NCBI GenBank assembly: GCA_023014335.1
Contig: JAECYW010000024.1
Location: forward strand, 620,001-684,000
DNA length: 64,000 bases
Direction: 5' to 3'
Source: Galerina marginata
Lineage: Eukaryota > Basidiomycota > Agaricomycetes > Agaricales > Galerinaceae
Shown here: positions 1 through 10,895 of the stretch, piece by piece
Layout: each line of letters starts with the position of its first letter
How positions within the stretch are numbered: the stretch's first letter is position 1
The notes under the pieces: generated by a model
The model's input: the letters and a program-made list of their open reading frames with translations, nothing else
Told to the model about the DNA's origin: nothing
The model's database searches: none
Translations under genes and position numbers: made by a program

Positions 1-530
1 GATGACAGGGTCGTCGTCTTCAGACTCACTGACGGTGAGATCATTGCCTGTGGCAAGGCCACGAGGCACGGCGACAGAGGTGCTGACGACTGACCGCGAA
101 GGGTGGGTGACGACGCCGTCGGCTTCGTTATCAGAGTCACTCACGGTGAGATCATTGCCGGTGGCCAAGCCGACGGCGAGTTGAGTGGCGGTGACGGATG
201 GTTGCCGCGCGGGCTCGGCATCGGCATCGTTGTCAGAGTCACTGACAACCAGATCATTGCCGGTGGCCAGGCCGACGGCAAGAGTAGTGGTGAAGACGGG
301 CTGCTGGAGGCCAACGGCGAGAGGAGTGGCCGTGACGGACGGCTGGCGTACAATTTCGGCGTCGGCATCGTTGTCGGAATCACTGACAACGAGATCATTG
401 CTGGTGGCCAGGCCGACGGCGAGATCAGATGCGGTGACGAATGGCTGCCGTGCGACCTCGGCGTCGGCGTCGTCCTCAGATTCACTGAGGATGAGATCAT
501 TGCCAGTAGCTAAGCCGACGGCAAGAGGGG
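1..530 (-). repeat. Coding tandem repeats in the left-edge gene
   Basis: The DNA words GAGATCATTGCCGGTGGCC and GCCGACGGC recur at about 30-60, 147-180, 250-285, 388-422 and 492-522, at 100-138 bp spacing. On the minus strand they encode repeated LAVGLATGNDL plus an acidic D/S/E run and a VARQPSVTA-like linker. Unit length varies because linkers are gained or lost in multiples of three, so the reading frame is kept open. Confidence 0.75.
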
Positions 531-1816
531 GATGGAAGCTGTTTTCGGAGGACTCCTCGCCGGACTCATCCAACTTTCGAAATGAAGTCACATGTGCATC
601 ACTAGCGGCGTCTTCATCGTAGCGGCTTGGGACGGGGTCGCCGAACGGGGGAATATCGGAAATTGTGTCAAATCTTGCGCCATCGTCCCCGGGGTGAATC
701 AGTACTTCTGAGGTATCTGTTTTATCAAGGGAACCCGGGGCCAAGCTAATGTTGTATCCCGAGTGCCATTTCCGTTCCCGGGCGCTGACGTGACCAGAAA
801 GCCTATCAATGTCGCCCACCGTTAGGACCGGTCCCCAAGTCCACTTAAGAGACGAGTCTGAAAGACCGGCAAGGAGGTCAAGGTCGGCCTGGGTATGAGG
901 CTGTTGCCGTTGGCCTTGTGATGCCGGTGCTGGGAGCGGCAGTGCGGAATCTTTAATGATGACGGCTTCATGGAGCTCGAGCAAGGTCGTTGCTCGGCGG
1001 GTGTTCAGTGCGAGTCTGGTGGCCGCTGCTGTCTCAGCTGCCGTGCTGCATTCCCAGAGCTGTTGAACCTCTGTCACCATGTCTGCTGCCAAATCCCGAT
1101 ATTCCCGACAGGAACGGCATGCCGGATCTTGCGACAATGCCTGATGGTTGACCAAAGGAGGAAGGCGTAAATGCTTTGGGGGCTCTCTGTATGCCCTGAC
1201 TTCTGGCGCCGGTGCCAGTTGAAAATACTCCCTAGCTTGATCATCGGGATCGGGTTCAATGGGCGGCAGCCTGTGCTGCCGATCAAACCTCATCGCCCGG
1301 GGAATGGTCCTTACCGTCATGAAACGGTTGTCGATCCAGGGATCGCGTTCACGTGCTGGTTCTTTGTCGAGCTTCCACCATTGCTGCCAGTAGATGTCCA
1401 CAAGGTGAGATTGATTGTTAGCCGCAATCCCAGCATCCAGAGCATCCAGCAAGAGAGGATCAAACTCCAACGGCAACGCATGGTCGGCGCAAAGGCAAAG
1501 GACGTCGGCCAAAGAACGAATAATAATTGGAATTTCAACGCCGTTGCCGGTCGCCGTTCCCTGCCCAATTAGTGACAACACAGCCCTCTTTGCAATCGAT
1601 CAGCGGCGTTTGACGGTGACTAAAAGGTGGTACGCTTACCAACTCCTCACGGAGGAACGTTTGCATCCATTTCTGATTTCGCCCATTTGCCCGAGTGATG
1701 AAGCGGAGTGCCGCCCGAAACCTAGATTCGGCATACCAGACAATATCCTGCGTTTTGCTAACAAAGGCGGGATCGGCACCGTCCTCTAAATTGTAGTGAC
1801 TGAACAATTTGAGCAT
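1..1816 (-). CDS. TE-associated tandem-repeat protein, N-terminal part (runs off left edge)
   Basis: ATG at 1816-1814 begins exon 1 (1816-1640). A 79-nt intron (1639-1561, GTAAGC donor, CACTAAT branch site, GGGCAG acceptor) joins it in phase 0 to a long exon that stays open from 1560 to the window edge. The protein is therefore at least 579 aa and lacks its C-terminus here. The N-terminal ~59 residues (MLKLFSHYNLEDG...) are hydrophobic/aromatic and globular-looking. The middle is acidic and Trp-rich. The last ~180 visible residues are a degenerate tandem repeat built on LAVGLATGNDLxVSDSDND. It starts only 85 bp beyond the stop of the KDZ gene on the same strand, so the two were probably mobilised together. 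I do not recognise a catalytic family. The start and intron are well supported by frame continuity; function is unknown. Confidence 0.65.
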
Positions 1817-1901
1817 GTTGATGGGAGTTCGAGATCAAGAATCAATGATTGATAGATGATAAGAATCACAAAATGCATAAAAAAAGTTACATAATGGCAG
1901 G

Positions 1902-4900
1902 TCACATTTGGGTTACATAATGCGGTGTAGTTAATCGGAATGTGCGATCGGCCGTGTCGGCAAATTTGGCCCAGTACGCCGCTTGCCGTCGGGCGTAGGC
2001 TGCCGCTCCGGGAGATATATCGGCCACTTGAACGGCGTCCTGCCAGAGACGCTGTTTATGCAAGAAGTATTTGACTGTCCACTGCATTTCATATTTCACC
2101 ATGGTAAGCTCTTCATGCCAGCGATCTTTCTGTGCCCGGGCTCGTAGCCAGTGAATGCGTTTAACTATAGTCAATGTATGAGAAGAGAACGAGAATTGAA
2201 CGGCGAAAAACGTACACTCGAGTAGACTTGCCGGATCGGCATGGGCCTGCGCATCGCCTTGCTCGGCATTAAGATTATACCAACGGCCAGTCCTCCATAT
2301 CCATGGAAGATCGAGAGATGATGACCCGGGAGTATTGGGTCGAAGAATCGCCGTGCTTGCCTTCAAGTGATCCTTCAGAAGTATCGGGAATCTGGATAGG
2401 AAATCATTGTCGCACTGGAGTGCCACCAAGCGGCTGCGGCAACGGCGATAGACCCTGGCATGTAACACCATGGTATGGTGTAAGGCCCTCGCCTTCTTTT
2501 GGGCCTGAGTGCGGCAACTTTTCCTCACGTTGGCACGCATGACGTGGGAGTATTGGAAAGACAGTTCAGCTATAATATCCCGAAGCCGATGGATTTGTGA
2601 GCTGGCCTGTTTTTTCCTGAGGCGTAATTCGACTTCTTTGCCGTTCCCGACCGTGCTCCCATTTGATGGCAGTTTTATCAGTTGCCGCTCAACAACAACT
2701 GTAGCTGTCGCTATGACCGGCGGAGGATTTGGCGCAGGATCGTTCGGGTCGTCAATGCCGTCGACAGCTTCATAAGTTTCATCGAACTGATTTTCTTCGC
2801 CTTCTGGCATGTCAATTGTCGGGGCCGTTTCAAGGACACCGGCGGCTTCGTGGAAATGACGCAATTTGACAAGCATTGGACCAAGTGTTTGCCGTTGCCG
2901 TTCGATAATTTGTTGATCGTCTTCATGTGGATGCCCACCAAGCCGACGGACCCGATCCTGTAATTCCAGCCTGGAATACGGCCAGGATGAGAAATATGCT
3001 TTGCTCGCCTTCGGGAATTTGAACTCACTGTTTTTCTTCCACCACCATGGCGTATTCAATCCATTGCTCAATCGCCGTTGCATTCCTATTGGACGGCGGT
3101 GTTTTCTCCACTTCCTCATCGACGGATAGGCGATCGGGAAGCTTGGCAGCATAGATATCCATGACGGCGACATTTTTTAGCCGTTGACGTTCAACATTGA
3201 CAATGTCCCGGTTCCAAGAGTGAAGAGAATCCTGCGGCACGGCAGCAGCAATTTCCAAATAGTACTTATCGGCCTGGGCAACCATGTTGGTTGCATCAAA
3301 GAATTTAGCACGCAAGACCTCTGTCATTGCCACCAGCTTTTTGTGATTAGAATCACAGGCATGATCGTCCAGGATTTCCGCGCGATGGGGCAATGTTGCT
3401 GTACGCGCCGTCGGCGAGATGGCATTGAGGGAGGACCAGTTTGACTCGAGCATGACGCCAGCAACGGCACCGGCACCGGGAATCAAGCTAGTAGAAAAGC
3501 GCCAAAAACATTGGTCCTTGTGTGCATGAACGTGGAATAAGTCAATTGCCCGGTCAATATCAAGGCCTTCGGGGAGCTGGTCACCGATTCTCCTCATAAG
3601 ATGAACAATCCACTGGCAAACAATGTCGTAAATGATCAATAGACCTTGTCTGGGATCAATGTTCAAAATTCTAAGAGCCCTGAGGATACAAAAGTCGGCG
3701 TTTTTCTGCTGTTCGCCCTTGAACAGGTCCACCAAGGCATTCGGAATGTAACAGCCATGCCGAGCACAGATTACGGCAAAGACCCCAGTGAGATCACAGG
3801 CATTGGAAGCCTGTAGCGCATTTGCAATGGCACGGAATGTATTCTCGCACGGCGCTTTCTGGAGATTTCCAACGGGACCGGAAATAGCAAGGCCGAATAA
3901 CAAAAGGAATGGCAACGGCAACGGCAATGGCAATGGCGACGCCGTTTCGGCAATGGCAATGGCGAGGCCGTTGCGGCAATGGCAAGTGCCGAGGCCGTTT
4001 CGGCAATGAATATGACGGCAAGGCATACAAATAACGGCAAAAAACATTGTAACAAGCACAGCTCCTTCAATATGCATGGCATTGGCACAAAAGTTGAAAC
4101 ACTTACCGTGAACATTTCAATCGCCTTGGCTAAAAAGGTAAAGTATTCATTGCGATTAGGAAACATTCCGCCGCCGTCCAGCAACCAGACATCGTGATCG
4201 GTCTTGCTCCGTACGTGATCGGCTTTGAAATTTCCATCGGCGTCGACAACCAGGCGGTAAACGAATCGATTTTTGTCATCCATCCAGTCCTCCGGCAGAT
4301 TGACGCCCGGCTGCGGACATGTGGGACAAAAATTAGCGAGAGAGCCCGGTGGCGGGTTCAAAGGGTCCTCTTTTTTGTGGCCGTAACCAGCCCACTTCAA
4401 TTTTTTCGTCCAACGCCAAAGCCGTGACATCCGTCGAAATTCGTTATAGATGTTGATAACCTCGCCGTTACTGGTGGATGTGAGACGGCGAAGGAGTTGA
4501 TTGAACTGATATGCCGAGGCCTTGAGTTCCAGATTGCACAGACGAAAGTAGTCCATTACTTCCACGGAAAACAATGTTCTGATCCTTTTGAAACTTGCCG
4601 GAAGCATACGGGCGGCGACAAGGTCAAGGGGAATGTTTTCGGCGCCGTGACAGTTGCAGGTCAGCATTGCCAGATGATGGATGCCGTTGGTGTGAATGAC
4701 GCGAACATATGTATTGTCCAGAGCATCTGCCGTCGGCCGTGAGGCCATTGGATCCACTGGGTTTTCGCCGTTCTGGGATGCACCTGCACTGTCGGCAACC
4801 AGGGCTTCCCCTAAGTATGGCACAAACCCCTGAACATCGGCTTCGGCCGCCTCGCCGTCGGCGTTGTCCCCGCCGTCGGCCTCATTCTCCCCTGGCATTG

Positions 4901-5826
4901 GAGTGTCATTCCTTTCATTGCTATCAAGCCATTGCATGAACGCGGCATCCGACATCGTCTCTTGATCCCAGCTTGTGGGGGAAGGTGGAGCCTTCTGGGT
5001 GTCGCCGTCAAGGTCCATCGCTTCCGTGGAACTCCAGGCCGTCGTCGTTGCCGTTGGCCGCTCTTTGCCTTTTTGGCCTAGCAAGGCGTCCACACGCCGT
5101 TGCTCGGCGACATCCAGTCTTTGCTGCATCTCCTCCAGATACTTTACCTGCCATTGTAAGCCACTACATAGGGGCTGACCGCAGTGATGGGTAATCAGCA
5201 TATAATTACCAACCTCCCATAATGCCGCACGGCGAAAGTAATGGCCGGTCCAACATTCAATGCGGTGCAACGGCGAATGGCGATGATCATGACGCATGCA
5301 TCGGCGACACACTGGCCGAGCCAACGTGCAATCTAGACAACGCCAAATCGCCCAATTATTGCCAGCACAGTCACTGCATTTCTGCTGCTCGTCTCGCCAT
5401 GTCTCTTGTGACAGGCTGGCTTGCAAAATCTCCGTAATACGATCAACATACTGTTGGACATAGTGTCGTTGCCGCTTGCCGAGACAGTACATTAGTCGTC
5501 AGTCAAGCCAATAAGACGACATCTCTCACCGTCTTGCTGGTCCTAACCGGGGGACCGTCGTCCAGTTCCTGAGTGCCGTAAGACTCCTCAAAGCTTGGGA
5601 CAATCGGGATCTCCATTTCCATGACAGGAGGTACAGGACCATCCTCTTCCTCCAGTGGAACCACGTCCAGACGTGGCTTCTTGGCCCCGGCTCGATAGTT
5701 GACCAGGTCGCCATGGGTCACGACCTCCGCAGGTTGAGGATCACCTTCCACAATAGCAGTGTTTTTCTTCTCATTCCTATGGCGTTTGATTGGTTTAGAG
5801 GGCGGTGGTTTGGACGGGGCATGCAT
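1902..5826 (-). CDS. KDZ (Kyakuja-Dileera-Zisupton) transposase, intact, 5 exons, 1,170 aa
   Basis: Exons are 5826-5530, 5474-4107, 3858-3029, 2970-2216 and 2164-1902. Introns are 55, 248, 58 and 51 nt, all GT..AG, and the frame is continuous over 3,513 nt. In order the protein shows a ~100-aa polar N-terminus and a Cys/His cluster at about residues 132-170 (CxxC, CxxC, CxxC, H), as in agaric KDZ proteins. An acidic linker follows, then the RNase-H-like core. The candidate catalytic triad is visible: D512 in DGNF, D633 in YDxxCQW and E693 in LExxW, with HxHxxxxxC between the last two. A Lys/Arg-rich helical C-terminal module ends with WLRARAxxDRW. Members cut and paste DNA transposons. The intact frame and triad suggest a recently active copy. 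Intron 2 is oddly long and full of GGCAAT/GCCGTT words. The gene starts just outside the left arm of the large palindrome. Confidence 0.9.
3859..4106 (-). repeat. Expanded intron 2 of the KDZ gene with GGCAAT/GCCGTT simple repeats
   Basis: The intron runs from GTAAGT (4106) to TCTCCAG (3859) and joins phase 0 to phase 0. It is 248 nt against 51-58 nt for the other introns of this gene. About 3909-4010 is made of GGCAAT, GGCAAC and GCCGTTTCGGC words. Read as protein it gives a spurious Leu-Pro/His-Cys repeat, which is why this stretch looks coding in naive translation. Confidence 0.8.
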
Positions 5827-5901
5827 ATGTTCGAATCTGGAAAGAAGAGCAATCTATAAGAATAGAAAAACATGAGGTGTCCTCACCTGTAGCAGCTACG
5901 A

Positions 5902-5909
5902 TTATATAT
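5902..5909 (-). promoter_or_regulatory. TATA-like box of the KDZ gene at the outer edge of the left palindrome arm
   Basis: On the minus strand the sequence reads GTTTCATATATAATC. The TATATAAT core lies about 76-83 bp upstream of the KDZ ATG (5826). The mirror position in the right arm carries GTTTCATATAGAAATATAG about 140 bp upstream of the ATG at 11031, so the outward-facing element is shared by the two divergent genes. Confidence 0.4.
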
Positions 5910-6594
5910 GAAACACTGCAATATCCCAAAACCCCGTTATACATCCAGAGTGGGTTTTTCCAATACTGCCAAAAGGCAGTCAGCTATGTATTATGTATCT
6001 ATAGGGTAGCTAGGCCTGCTGGGATACGTATATGGGTGCTCTGGGGTGCGGGACGTAGTAAATATATGTAAACAATGCCCCCCATGATGTCGGGCACTGT
6101 ATAATGGGTGCTGCTCATCATTTGGGCGCTTTTGGGCGCCTTTAGGCGCGGGAATAAATCATCCAGGGTCTTCAAATATTGATAGCAATTAAAATTGGCT
6201 GCTGCTCGTCATTGGGGGCGGGTTTCGGGGCTGAAAAAGCGCCAGGGGGTATATTTTAGTACCCACATTCCATCTGGGATGTTGGTCACCCCGTCGGGGA
6301 GGCGCGACACGCCTAACTCGAATCTGCAAACGGATCCCATGAGTCCCGACGGGGTCCTAGTTCCATTTTCGGACGTGTCCCGCGCCTTTTCGGCTGTTTT
6401 TGAATGAACGATAAAAATAGATTTGCTCAGTTTTCGTGCTATATTCCCCTTATTATTTCTATCCCTTCAGTTCTTAATACATACTTGTAATGTCCTTGTA
6501 GATGCAAACACAATGATATAATTTTTATCACTAAATGTGCCCTAAAAGGGGCCAAACGAATGTATGATATTTATGGGCACCGTAGGATGAGTGA

Positions 6595-6600
6595 TATAAA
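6595..6600 (+). promoter_or_regulatory. Inward-facing TATA box in left palindrome arm
   Basis: The sequence GTGATATAAATAGATCAC is a canonical TATAAATAG. It is retained in the mirror copy at 10191-10196 although the surroundings have diverged to about 70% identity. The following CCGCCGTTTTTGCC is also kept. No gene is evident downstream, so a short non-coding or enhancer-type transcript is the simplest use, if any. Confidence 0.4.
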
Positions 6601-7478
6601 TAGATCACTACGACATACCCGCCGTTTTTGCCATATCCCAATCTCAGTTCGCCTTTCCCTTCACTTGTGTAGACACAGCTGTAATCAGCTTGAAAATGCG
6701 AATCCATTCATACCAGTTTTATGAATAAATACCTACTGGAAGGCCCAGCTATTTCCTCAAGCCTTATTGGTGCGGGTAAATGCATAAAACAAATTATATT
6801 GACGAATATTATACTATTACACGGCGGTGAGGCTACTTAACTGGACAATACTTACCCCCACTGACCCAAGAAGCAGTGCCTCTGCTCCTATCTCCCACCA
6901 ATATCTCTCCGCAACCGTCGCGTTCACGCCGTCACCTTCCGGGGTACTCATTCGTGTTGTGGGTGCGGATCGTAAGGTGGCGCAGTCGGCGGCGAATCCA
7001 GCGGAGCCATCCTCAAACTCGCTCACTCCACACTTGCCGCTTCATAGCGACGAGTAGCAAACAGGCTGCAGCAGTGGAAGCTGCAGCCTGCTCTCCACTT
7101 CGTCATCTCCCATGCATCGCAACTCACGTGCGACGTGGACTGCGGGCTGGGAGACGTCGGCATGTGAGGCAATGGACGGTGGGTAGTGAGAGAAGATGGG
7201 GGCACGAATGGTGAATGAACGCGAACGCCGTCGCATTCGTGTTCGTTCTTCGCGTTTCGTGTTTGCTTTGGCAAGCGAATGGCGAACGGATCTCGACGGA
7301 CCTCGGGGTGGTGGCGGTATAGACGGGGGAAACGCCTGGGGTACGAGGAAGGGTGGAGGGGTAACGGGCGAGTGACGGGGCGAGGAGCGAGGGGCGAGGA
7401 TGTTCGAGAGGTGAGGGTGAAGAGGCAACAATACTCGTTGCCTCCTCGCTACGCCGTCCGTGTCACCCTAGCAGAGCA

Positions 7479-7580
7479 GCAGTAGTGTTGCTGCTGCTGC
7501 TGCTGCCTTCGCACCCGGAGGGAGTATTCGTGCAGTACGAGCAGCAGCGGTTGTGCTGCTGCTCCTCCTGCTGATCGCAG
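7479..7580. repeat. CAG/CTG trinucleotide-rich patch
   Basis: Runs of GCTGCTGCTGCTGCTG and GCAGCAGCGG are interleaved over about 100 bp. A shorter, degraded counterpart is present in inverse orientation at about 9340-9420, consistent with the palindrome. Confidence 0.6.
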
Positions 7581-7969
7581 GTGGTTCTTGGGGTTAAACG
7601 CGGAAGCGGCATGGAGAGGTGGTGACGCAGGCGGGGTCGATTTCCGCGTAGATAGCGGCAGCGGGCTCTGAACCAGCCTACCGCGGCGCGAATGAGGTGG
7701 GGGCGTGCGGGGTAGGAAGGAAAGCAAAGACGAGTCAAAATATGACTCGTCTCGCGACGTACCAGGCGGGTCTCCCTCTCCAGGGTCTCCCCTCGTTATT
7801 CCCCACCCGATTCCCACACGAATTCGTCAGAACGTCGGCCCACAGCCCTCGACGTGAGGGGGGGCTCGCAACGCGCAGCACAACGTTGTTCGTGCAGTAG
7901 AATACCTGTAAGATAACAAAAATAAGTAATAAGACAAATAATATCTATAATATCACTTACTAAACGAGT

Positions 7970-8815
7970 TCCTGAAGCCTTGAGGGGCGGGGTGGGCCAG
8001 GAAGGAGCGAAGGGATGTCGGAAGTGGTGGTGGGAAGGCAAGATCAACCAGTGTTGATGGTGGTTGATCTGGCGTTCGGCGTTTTCGGTGACCAATATGA
8101 TTGGCTGCTTCGAACGGACCGGGCAATCCGTCGAGGCTAGTCATCGTCAAAGACGTCTCGGACGATGGTAAAACAAAACCTAGGCGTAGAAATAAAGAGT
8201 GTCATATATTTAAAGTTAACTCAATAATCTATTATCGTGTTTCCGATGGCCAATGTGATTTCTTACGGTATGATACGAATATGCGACACTGAGCGTGGTG
8301 ATTTCGGTCAAACAGTGTGTTTCACGGTATGGAATTCAGGTGCTTCATGCGTTATTAATTTCAAGGAAATGCATTGAAGAGAGAATATGCATTGTTTTGA
8401 AAACTTCTAGATACTTTATATGGCTAAAATACATTGTGAACTTTCTGAGCTTCTAGTTTATGGCTTTTAGGCATGAATGATCAAAGAAATTTCTCGACGT
8501 TTTCAAACACTAGATACACACTCAGTTTAATAAATGGTACTCTTTATGGTTAATTTATATAAGGCTAGATATTATCTCTAAGCTACTTATACAGTATATA
8601 CTGCCGATCTCCGGAGTCTAGAGTGTACTATTGGGATGGGAGCGACGATGTTCGAGACGTTGAAGACGGATCGGAGTCTTCCCGGCCCGATTGCATCAGC
8701 CAATCACATCGCTTCCCGAAAGCCGATCAACAAGGTTGATGTTGATTTCTGTTTCTCACCACGACCACGACCACCTCCTCCCCTCTCTACCTCTCCCTCA
8801 AGGCCACAAAAGCGC
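7970..8815. repeat. Inner degenerate inverted repeat around the palindrome centre
   Basis: The reverse complement of 7970-8165 aligns with 8650-8815. Shared blocks are CGAGACGT, the CCAAT-box-like GCAGCCAATCA / ATCAGCCAATCACAT, GATCAAC, TTGATG and CACCACCAC. I estimate only about 60-65% identity, but the midpoint (about 8.40 kb) equals the midpoint of the outer arms. This supports one large palindrome rather than two unrelated repeats. Confidence 0.5.
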
Positions 8816-9984
8816 GCGTCGCGTGCCCCTCGCCTCGCGCATGTGGGCCGGCGCTTTCGGAGTACGGCACCGTTTACCTGCCACTCCCCACCACGCTCTC
8901 AACTCCACCGCACCAACTCGCGACTTCACGCAGGGCACAGCATCGACGCCCCCCTCATTGCACCTTCCCTTTGTCGCAATTCAGCACCACCGGCCTTCGA
9001 GTCCACGCCCATGCGCCTGGCACTGGCACCACCCCCCCTTCCACTGTCTAAGGTGCAGGTCGACCGGCGTCGAATACTCGAGCCCGGGAATTCTGCTAGT
9101 CGGCCTGCACCACGCCCTTCCCTCTTCCAATACCGAACCCTACGCATATGGGGGATTGCAGGCACTGGTTACGACCCTCGACTTCCGCATGTGTACGTCG
9201 ACGGCCGCCGAAACAGCGGTGCCAACGAGTGCCAACAAGTCACCGACGAGGCTGGCGACGAGCTGGGAAGAGGCGAGGGCGACGAAAGGCCGTCGACACG
9301 AAGGTGGGCGGGTTAGGGCCTGCCTACGGCGATAGCAGCTCTTAGGAGAAGTAGCAGCATGCCGCTTCTCTGGCACAGCGGCTGTAGGGTGAGCAGGAGC
9401 AGCTCCTTGCTCCTGCTCGTATGCAACTACGACGATGGGGTGACGATGGGGGAAACGGGCTGCTTTGTCGCCCTCGCTCTCTTGCTGCCCTTCCATTGCC
9501 GTAGGGGTTGCTTGTACCATCCTCTCCACCGCTTCCGCATCGCAGGCACGCGTCGGTCGACTGCGACTCGCAGTTCCCCACCCCACCACCCTCACTCCTT
9601 GCCCCGCTTGGGACGGCCAGAGGCAGAGCCGACGCGGACCGAGGAACCAAACGCGGACGCGACGACTCACTCGCGCTCGCACCTCCTCTCTGGACACATA
9701 GTCACCCCGTTTCGCTTTTGCCCTGGGCCCAACGGCGTCGATCGGCGTCGTACGAGTGGTAAGGAGGTAGGAGGTAGGAGGTAGGCGGTGGGCAGTAGGG
9801 GGAGACTCGGAAGGTGCTCGGAGTCCACCTTCACAATGACAGGCTGCTTGAGAGGCGCGAAGGGACGGTGAAGGAGGCTGGGGTGGCACGGGCAAGGGGA
9901 ACAGGCGCGCAGACACTACTGCCGCTGTTCTTCTGGATATAGTAGATGTAGTTATTGTATTTAATGCAGTCTACGACGCTTTAA

Positions 9985-10895
9985 TGTCGTAGAAATATAG
10001 TTGAATAATTTAATTTGATGTTTTATCTATCAAATGAGAGCCTTGAAGGTGCCACTGGCTATTTACTGATGAAATTGGTATGCATAAGTTTGTATTTCCC
10101 TGCTGATCGCAGCTTTGTTTACAAAAATGAAGGGAGAGGCATACTGACCTCGGGATAGGGCAAAAACGGCGGGCGTTTCGCAGTGTTCTATTTATAACAC
10201 TCATCCAACGGAGCCGGTAAGTATTATTCATTCGTTTGACCTGTTTCAGGCCACATTTATCAATAAAAATTATATGGTTAGGTTCATATTTACAAGTAGA
10301 TTACGAATATACATTGAGAATGCGCGGGACGGAAATAATGAGAGGAATATTGCAGGTAAACTGACCGAATCTATTTTCATCGCTCATCCAAAAGGAGCCG
10401 AAAAGGCGCGGGACACGTCCGAAAATGGAACTAGGACCCCGTCGGGACTCATGGGATCCGTTTGCAGATTCGAGTTAGGCGTGTCGCGCCTCCCCGACGG
10501 GGTGACCAACATCCCAGATGGAATGTGGGTACCAAAATATACCCCCTGGCGCTTTTTCAGCCCCGAAACCCGCCCCCAATGACGAGCAGCAGCCAATTTT
10601 AATTGCTATCAATATTTGAGGACCCTGCATGATTTATTCCCGCGCCTAAAGGCGCCCAAATGCGCCCAAATGATGAGCAGCACCCATTATACAGTGCCCG
10701 ACATCATGGGGGGCATTGTTTACATGTATTTACTGTGTCCCGCACCCCAGAGCACCCATGTACGTATCCCCAGCAGGCCTACCTACCCTATAGATATATA
10801 AAACGTAGGGACTGCAAAAAGGCAGTATTGGAAAAACCCACTCTGGATGTATAACAGGCTTTTGGGAAATTGCAGTGTTTCATATAGAAATATAG
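9985..10895. repeat. Right arm of the large imperfect palindrome
   Basis: It is the reverse complement of 5893-6830 (see left arm). The outer end carries GTGTTTCATATAG facing outward toward the gene that starts at 11031. The inner half carries TTTATA at 10191-10196, the inward-facing TATA box read on the minus strand. Confidence 0.85.
10191..10196 (-). promoter_or_regulatory. Inward-facing TATA box in right palindrome arm
   Basis: On the minus strand the sequence reads GTGTTATAAATAGAACAC. This is the mirror partner of the box at 6595-6600 in the left arm and is conserved within a less conserved half-arm. Confidence 0.4.

Larger units (their letters stand above)
5893..6830. repeat. Left arm of a large imperfect palindrome
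   Basis: This stretch matches the reverse complement of about 9985-10895. Identity by eye is about 90% for the outer 5930-6130 and almost perfect for 6185-6402. It then drops abruptly to roughly 70% for 6403-6830. The near-identical core holds CCCCGTCGGGG and repeated GGGCGCC words and, by chance, a 71-codon open frame in both copies. I do not think that frame is a gene, because both ends continue into the repeat. Confidence 0.85.
6831..9984. other. GC-rich centre of the palindrome, no convincing gene
   Basis: There are about 3.1 kb with many overlapping open frames on both strands, typical of GC-rich non-coding DNA (Pro/Ser/Arg-rich translations, no splice-consistent gene, no recognisable domain). 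Weak mirror symmetry continues here: a CTG/CAG-rich patch at 7490-7570 faces a CAGGAGCAG patch at about 9340-9420, and 7970-8165 mirrors 8650-8815. The very centre (8170-8600) is AT-rich. A short GGTAGGA tandem run sits at about 9760-9795. Confidence 0.6.

Noticed and set aside
6195..6407. Conserved 71-codon frame in both palindrome arms as a small gene
   Set aside because: The DNA itself is almost identical between the arms over this stretch, so frame conservation is not independent evidence. The only differences include non-synonymous ones at the end, and no start context or splice signals stand out.
9140..9916. 258-codon minus-strand open frame in the palindrome centre
   Set aside because: Pro/Ser/Arg-rich, no domain, overlapped by equally long frames on the plus strand (8636-9335). 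This is typical of GC-rich non-coding DNA, and stop-free length is expected at this composition.
5893..10895. LTR retrotransposon with the two arms as LTRs
   Set aside because: The arms are inverted, not direct, there is no TG...CA border or primer-binding site, and no gag-pol-like frame lies between them.
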